Source: an uncultured Novosphingobium sp.
Lineage (GTDB): Bacteria; Pseudomonadota; Alphaproteobacteria; Sphingomonadales; Sphingomonadaceae
Direction: 5' to 3'
Assembly (NCBI GenBank): GCA_946886365.1
Contig: CAMPIM010000137.1
Location: forward strand, 1 to 7,538
DNA: 7,538 nucleotides
In this document: in pieces, positions 5,956 to 7,538 of the stretch
How positions within the stretch are numbered: the first letter of the stretch is position 1
How the letters are laid out: the number at the start of each line of letters is the position of its first letter
Position numbers and translations under genes: made by a program
Notes under the pieces: generated by a model
What the model was told of the DNA's origin: nothing
Seen by the model: only the letters and a program-made list of their open reading frames with translations
The model's database searches: none

Positions 5956-6379
5956 CCTGTTTGAGCGGCGGCTCAAGCCCCGCTTGGGCGAGCAGGGGCA
6001 TCAGCAGTTTCTCTTCCTTGCGCATCCGGTTGAGCAAGGCATCGATGATCTGGCGGCTTTCGCGGCAAAATTCGGGCCATTCGCGAGCAATGCGATCATC
6101 GCTCCATCGGGACATATAGTGGGTGAAGTCTAGCGCCAGCGGCGCCATTTCCGCTTGCAGCTTCGCCGCTGTTTCCCGCAGGGGTGCATGTGCCTGCCGC
6201 TGCATCGCGGGATAGAAGATATGGTCTTCCAGGGCGAGATGCGACATTAATTGCCGGGCAAACTGCCAGCGGAAGGTGCCAAGCTGGCGAGGCGTGGCGT
6301 TGTCGGAAATCAGCTGCAAAAATCCATCAGCGGCTACGTCAAGCGCGTCATGTTGGCTTTGTAATTGCTGCAGGTCCAT
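5948..6379 (-). CDS. Hemerythrin-like HHE-domain protein
   Basis: This 143-residue all-helical protein follows the hemerythrin pattern. Visible candidate iron ligands are H10 (SQHDAL), H47 and E51 (MSHLALEDHIFYP), H87 (FTHYMSRW) and E122 (MRKEEKLLMP). The His expected four residues before E122 is R118, so one ligand of the classical di-iron site seems missing; a RxxxEE variant seems familiar from proteobacterial homologues, so this may be a subfamily trait rather than damage. Hemerythrin-like proteins bind oxygen, sense redox state, or handle iron and nitric oxide; the role here is unknown. The start is ATG at 6379-6377 with a weak GGAAA upstream. It lies downstream of sodB on the same strand, 130 bases away with a strong hairpin between them, so it may be transcribed separately. 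Confidence 0.87.
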   Translation of the reverse strand: MDLQQLQSQHDALDVAADGFLQLISDNATPRQLGTFRWQFARQLMSHLALEDHIFYPAMQRQAHAPLRETAAKLQAEMAPLALDFTHYMSRWSDDRIAREWPEFCRESRQIIDALLNRMRKEEKLLMPLLAQAGLEPPLKQAS

Positions 6380-6465
6380 CGGCCGTTTCCAAACATAGGA
6401 TAAGATGCTTTTCGCACGGCGCCGTTAATAATCCGTTCTTTCCGGCGGTTATTGACCGAGGGAGG

Positions 6466-6500
6466 CGCCGTCCGCCGCGCCTTTCGGGCGGCGGACGGCG
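6466..6500. terminator. Strong GC hairpin downstream of sodB, candidate terminator
   Basis: A perfect 13-bp stem (CGCCGTCCGCCGC at 6466-6478 with its complement at 6488-6500) encloses a nine-base loop. It begins nine bases beyond the sodB stop on the minus strand. No T-run follows in the sodB direction, so it could be a Rho-assisted or processing hairpin rather than a classical intrinsic terminator. Confidence 0.55.
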
Positions 6501-6509
6501 TGACAAGCA

Positions 6510-7121
6510 TCAGCCCGGCTGATCGGCGCGGCTCGCGCCTTCGCCATCCAGGTTCAGCGCGACGAAATCCCAGTCGATCGCGTCCTTCAGCAGGCGCTCG
6601 GCATAGTTGGGACGCAGGTTGCGATAGTCGATATAATAGGCATGCTCCCACACATCGAGGATCAGCAGCGGCGTGTGGCCATGCGCGACAGGGGTGTCGG
6701 CGTCATGATAGCTGGTGACTTCCAGCTTGCCGTCCTTCAGGATCAGCGCGGCCCAACCGCTGGCGAAATGGCCGACGGCCTCCGCTTTCAGCTTTTCGAT
6801 CAAGGCATCGACCGAGCCGAAGCCTTCGTTGATGAGGGCGAGCAGCGTGCCGGTCGGCTGCTTCTTTTCCGGCGACAGCGACAGCCAGTAGAATGTGTGA
6901 TTCCAGATCTGTCCGACCTGGTTGAACAGCGCGCCCTTGCTGCTCTTGATCAGCTCGACCAGCGACTTGCCCTGCAGGGCGGGGTCTGCGGCGACCAGTT
7001 CATTCGCCTTCACGACATAGGCATTGTGATGCTTGCCATGGTGATAGTCGAAGGTTTCAACCGAAAGAATGTCGCCAAAGGCATCCTTGGGGTAAGGCAG
7101 ATTGGGCAGCACAAAGGCCAT
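6510..7121 (-). CDS. sodB: Iron superoxide dismutase
   Basis: This 203-residue enzyme converts superoxide to oxygen and hydrogen peroxide in the cytoplasm. Metal ligands are H27 (DYHHGKHH), H75 (IWNHTFYW), D156 and H160 (DVWEHAYYIDY), all in the standard Fe/Mn-SOD positions. Q71 in GQIWNHTFYW marks the iron type, since Mn enzymes usually have a Gly there and place the Gln later. The alpha-hairpin N-domain and the alpha/beta C-domain (from about 92) are complete. The last dozen residues (LDGEGASRADQPG) extend beyond the usual C-terminus and look disordered. The start is firm: GAGGAG (complement of 7129-7134) lies seven bases before ATG. Upstream are a candidate EcfG-type promoter and a palindrome, suggesting stress control; a hairpin follows the stop. 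Confidence 0.97.
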   Translation of the reverse strand: MAFVLPNLPYPKDAFGDILSVETFDYHHGKHHNAYVVKANELVAADPALQGKSLVELIKSSKGALFNQVGQIWNHTFYWLSLSPEKKQPTGTLLALINEGFGSVDALIEKLKAEAVGHFASGWAALILKDGKLEVTSYHDADTPVAHGHTPLLILDVWEHAYYIDYRNLRPNYAERLLKDAIDWDFVALNLDGEGASRADQPG

Positions 7122-7151
7122 GTCGGAACTCCTCGGGTTCTTGGGATGGAT

Positions 7152-7174
7152 GGCGGCATAACGGGTATGCCACC
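7152..7174 (-). repeat. Palindrome upstream of sodB (leader hairpin or operator)
   Basis: On the sodB strand the sequence GGTGGCATA, CCCGT, TATGCCGCC forms a nine-pair stem with one G-U wobble and a five-base loop. It sits 18 bases above the sodB Shine-Dalgarno. It overlaps the candidate -10 of the EcfG-like promoter, so it is either a repressor site or, if transcription starts further up, an mRNA hairpin. Confidence 0.5.
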
Positions 7175-7185
7175 GAAAGGGTCCC
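7160..7185 (-). promoter_or_regulatory. Candidate EcfG-type (general stress response) promoter of sodB
   Basis: Reading the minus strand, GGGAC (7185-7181) is followed after 17 bases by CGTT (7163-7160). The known alphaproteobacterial EcfG consensus is GGAAC, 16-18 bases, CGTT, so this has a single mismatch in the -35. Predicted transcription would start near 7152, giving a leader of about 30 bases before sodB. Short boxes occur by chance, so this is suggestive only. Confidence 0.4.
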
Positions 7186-7220
7186 GGCCCCGTAGCAGCC
7201 TTATTGCACTGCGGAAAACA

Positions 7221-7252
7221 GGATATTTCCGTTTAGCTGCATGGAAATATCC
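7221..7252. repeat. Perfect 10-bp inverted repeat in the sodB / membrane-protein intergenic region
   Basis: GGATATTTCC (7221-7230) and GGAAATATCC (7243-7252) are exact reverse complements separated by 12 bases. The right arm ends two bases before the -35 box of the rightward promoter. AT-rich arms in a GC-rich genome and this position suggest an operator for a dimeric regulator. I do not recognise the motif. Confidence 0.55.
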
Positions 7253-7254
7253 AT

Positions 7255-7283
7255 GTGACAGCAGCGTAACGATGACATAGAAT
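7255..7283 (+). promoter_or_regulatory. Sigma-70-type promoter for the gene at 7334
   Basis: GTGACA (7255-7260, 5 of 6 to TTGACA) and TAGAAT (7278-7283, 5 of 6 to TATAAT) have the ideal 17-base spacing. The predicted start near 7290 leaves a leader of about 44 bases. A small inverted repeat, GATGA/TCATC (7271-7288), spans the -10. Confidence 0.6.
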
Positions 7284-7333
7284 CATCGGTCAGGCCGTTC
7301 ACAAATAGCGGCCGGATAATAGGGGACGGATCA

Positions 7334-7538
7334 ATGGCAAAATTCTTCGGTAATTTGCATCTCGTGCTCGCCGTGGGGCTGGCGTTTGCGCTTGTGGTGA
7401 TTTTCTCGGTTCCGGCGAACACGATTCCAGAGCAAGCGATCCTGCGCTGGCTCCACCTGTTCTTCGGCATCGTGTGGATCGGCCTTCTTTATTATTTCAA
7501 CTTCGTCCAGATCCCGACCATGCCCAAGGTTCCGGCCG
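7334..7538 (+). CDS. Integral membrane protein, PuuD-like family (3' truncated)
   Basis: Only the first 68 residues are inside the window; the frame is still open at the right edge. ATG 7334 is preceded by AGGGGA (7321-7326), a good Shine-Dalgarno. Two hydrophobic segments are visible: about 8-25 (LHLVLAVGLAFALVVIF) and about 36-56, the latter containing the motif WLHLFFGIVWIGLLYYFNF followed by VQIPTMPKVP. From memory this WLH-GI-WIG-YFNFVQIP-MPK pattern belongs to alphaproteobacterial membrane proteins annotated as urate hydroxylase PuuD or as uncharacterised; the WLH and WIG elements also occur in PuuD. No enzymatic assignment is safe from this fragment. It is divergent from sodB, with its own promoter and an adjoining inverted repeat. 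Confidence 0.75.
   Translation, partial: MAKFFGNLHLVLAVGLAFALVVIFSVPANTIPEQAILRWLHLFFGIVWIGLLYYFNFVQIPTMPKVPA

Noticed and set aside
6402..6412. AAGATGCTTTT upstream of the hemerythrin gene, like an NsrR half-site
   Set aside because: Only one half-site is present with no matching inverted partner, and NsrR use in this lineage is uncertain.
6642..7280. Plus-strand open frame of 212 codons
   Set aside because: It is antisense to sodB, which has all metal ligands and a strong Shine-Dalgarno; the plus frame has no recognisable motif.
1..7538. CRISPR array, insertion sequence, prophage or defence system
   Set aside because: No spaced direct repeats, transposase or integrase motifs, nuclease or toxin-like genes were seen; nearly all the window is assigned to recognisable genes.

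Overview
The window looks like a chromosomal segment from a high-GC alphaproteobacterium, most likely a sphingomonad (Sphingomonas/Sphingobium type). This rests on remembered protein flavour: the CheA tail ending in a SIYRYD motif, the J-domain protein with a Cys-rich N-terminus, the small [2Fe-2S] protein, and the final membrane protein. It was not confirmed by any search. Codon use looks uniform, and I see no transposase, integrase, tRNA or CRISPR array.

Positions 1-3626 (+) hold a compact chemotaxis operon: the 3' part of cheA, then cheW, cheY, cheB and cheR. CheA relays receptor state through the CheW coupling domain to CheY (motor control) and CheB (receptor demethylation), while CheR methylates receptors. 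cheA-cheW and cheB-cheR are tightly coupled: a Shine-Dalgarno embedded in the cheA stop, and a TTG start overlapping the cheB stop. The CheA tail carries a degenerate receiver-like domain.

Positions 3773-4471 (+) encode a cytoplasmic-looking zinc amidase (Amidase_2 fold plus a peptidoglycan-binding-like tail). About 40 bases later comes rnpB, the RNA subunit of RNase P, with a recognisable promoter and a perfect 11-bp P1 helix. It is followed by a roughly 130-bp composite palindromic element, probably an interspersed repeat and possibly part of the rnpB terminator.

Positions 5090-5955 (+) form a two-gene unit: a J-domain protein with N-terminal cysteines and a thioredoxin-like [2Fe-2S] protein that starts at a TTG overlapping the previous stop. 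Its 3' end overlaps tail-to-tail with a hemerythrin-like gene on the minus strand (5948-6379). Upstream of that gene lies a GC-rich hairpin and then sodB (iron superoxide dismutase, minus strand, 6510-7121).

The 212-base gap between sodB and the divergent gene at 7334 is the densest regulatory stretch. It holds a candidate EcfG-type general-stress promoter overlapping a palindrome in front of sodB, a perfect 10-bp inverted repeat, and a good sigma-70-type promoter for the rightward membrane-protein gene, which runs off the end.

Most of the window is recognisable housekeeping or motility content. I did not find convincing evidence of an entirely new system. The most interesting points are the CheA pseudo-receiver, the regulatory sites around sodB, and the J-domain/[2Fe-2S] gene pair.
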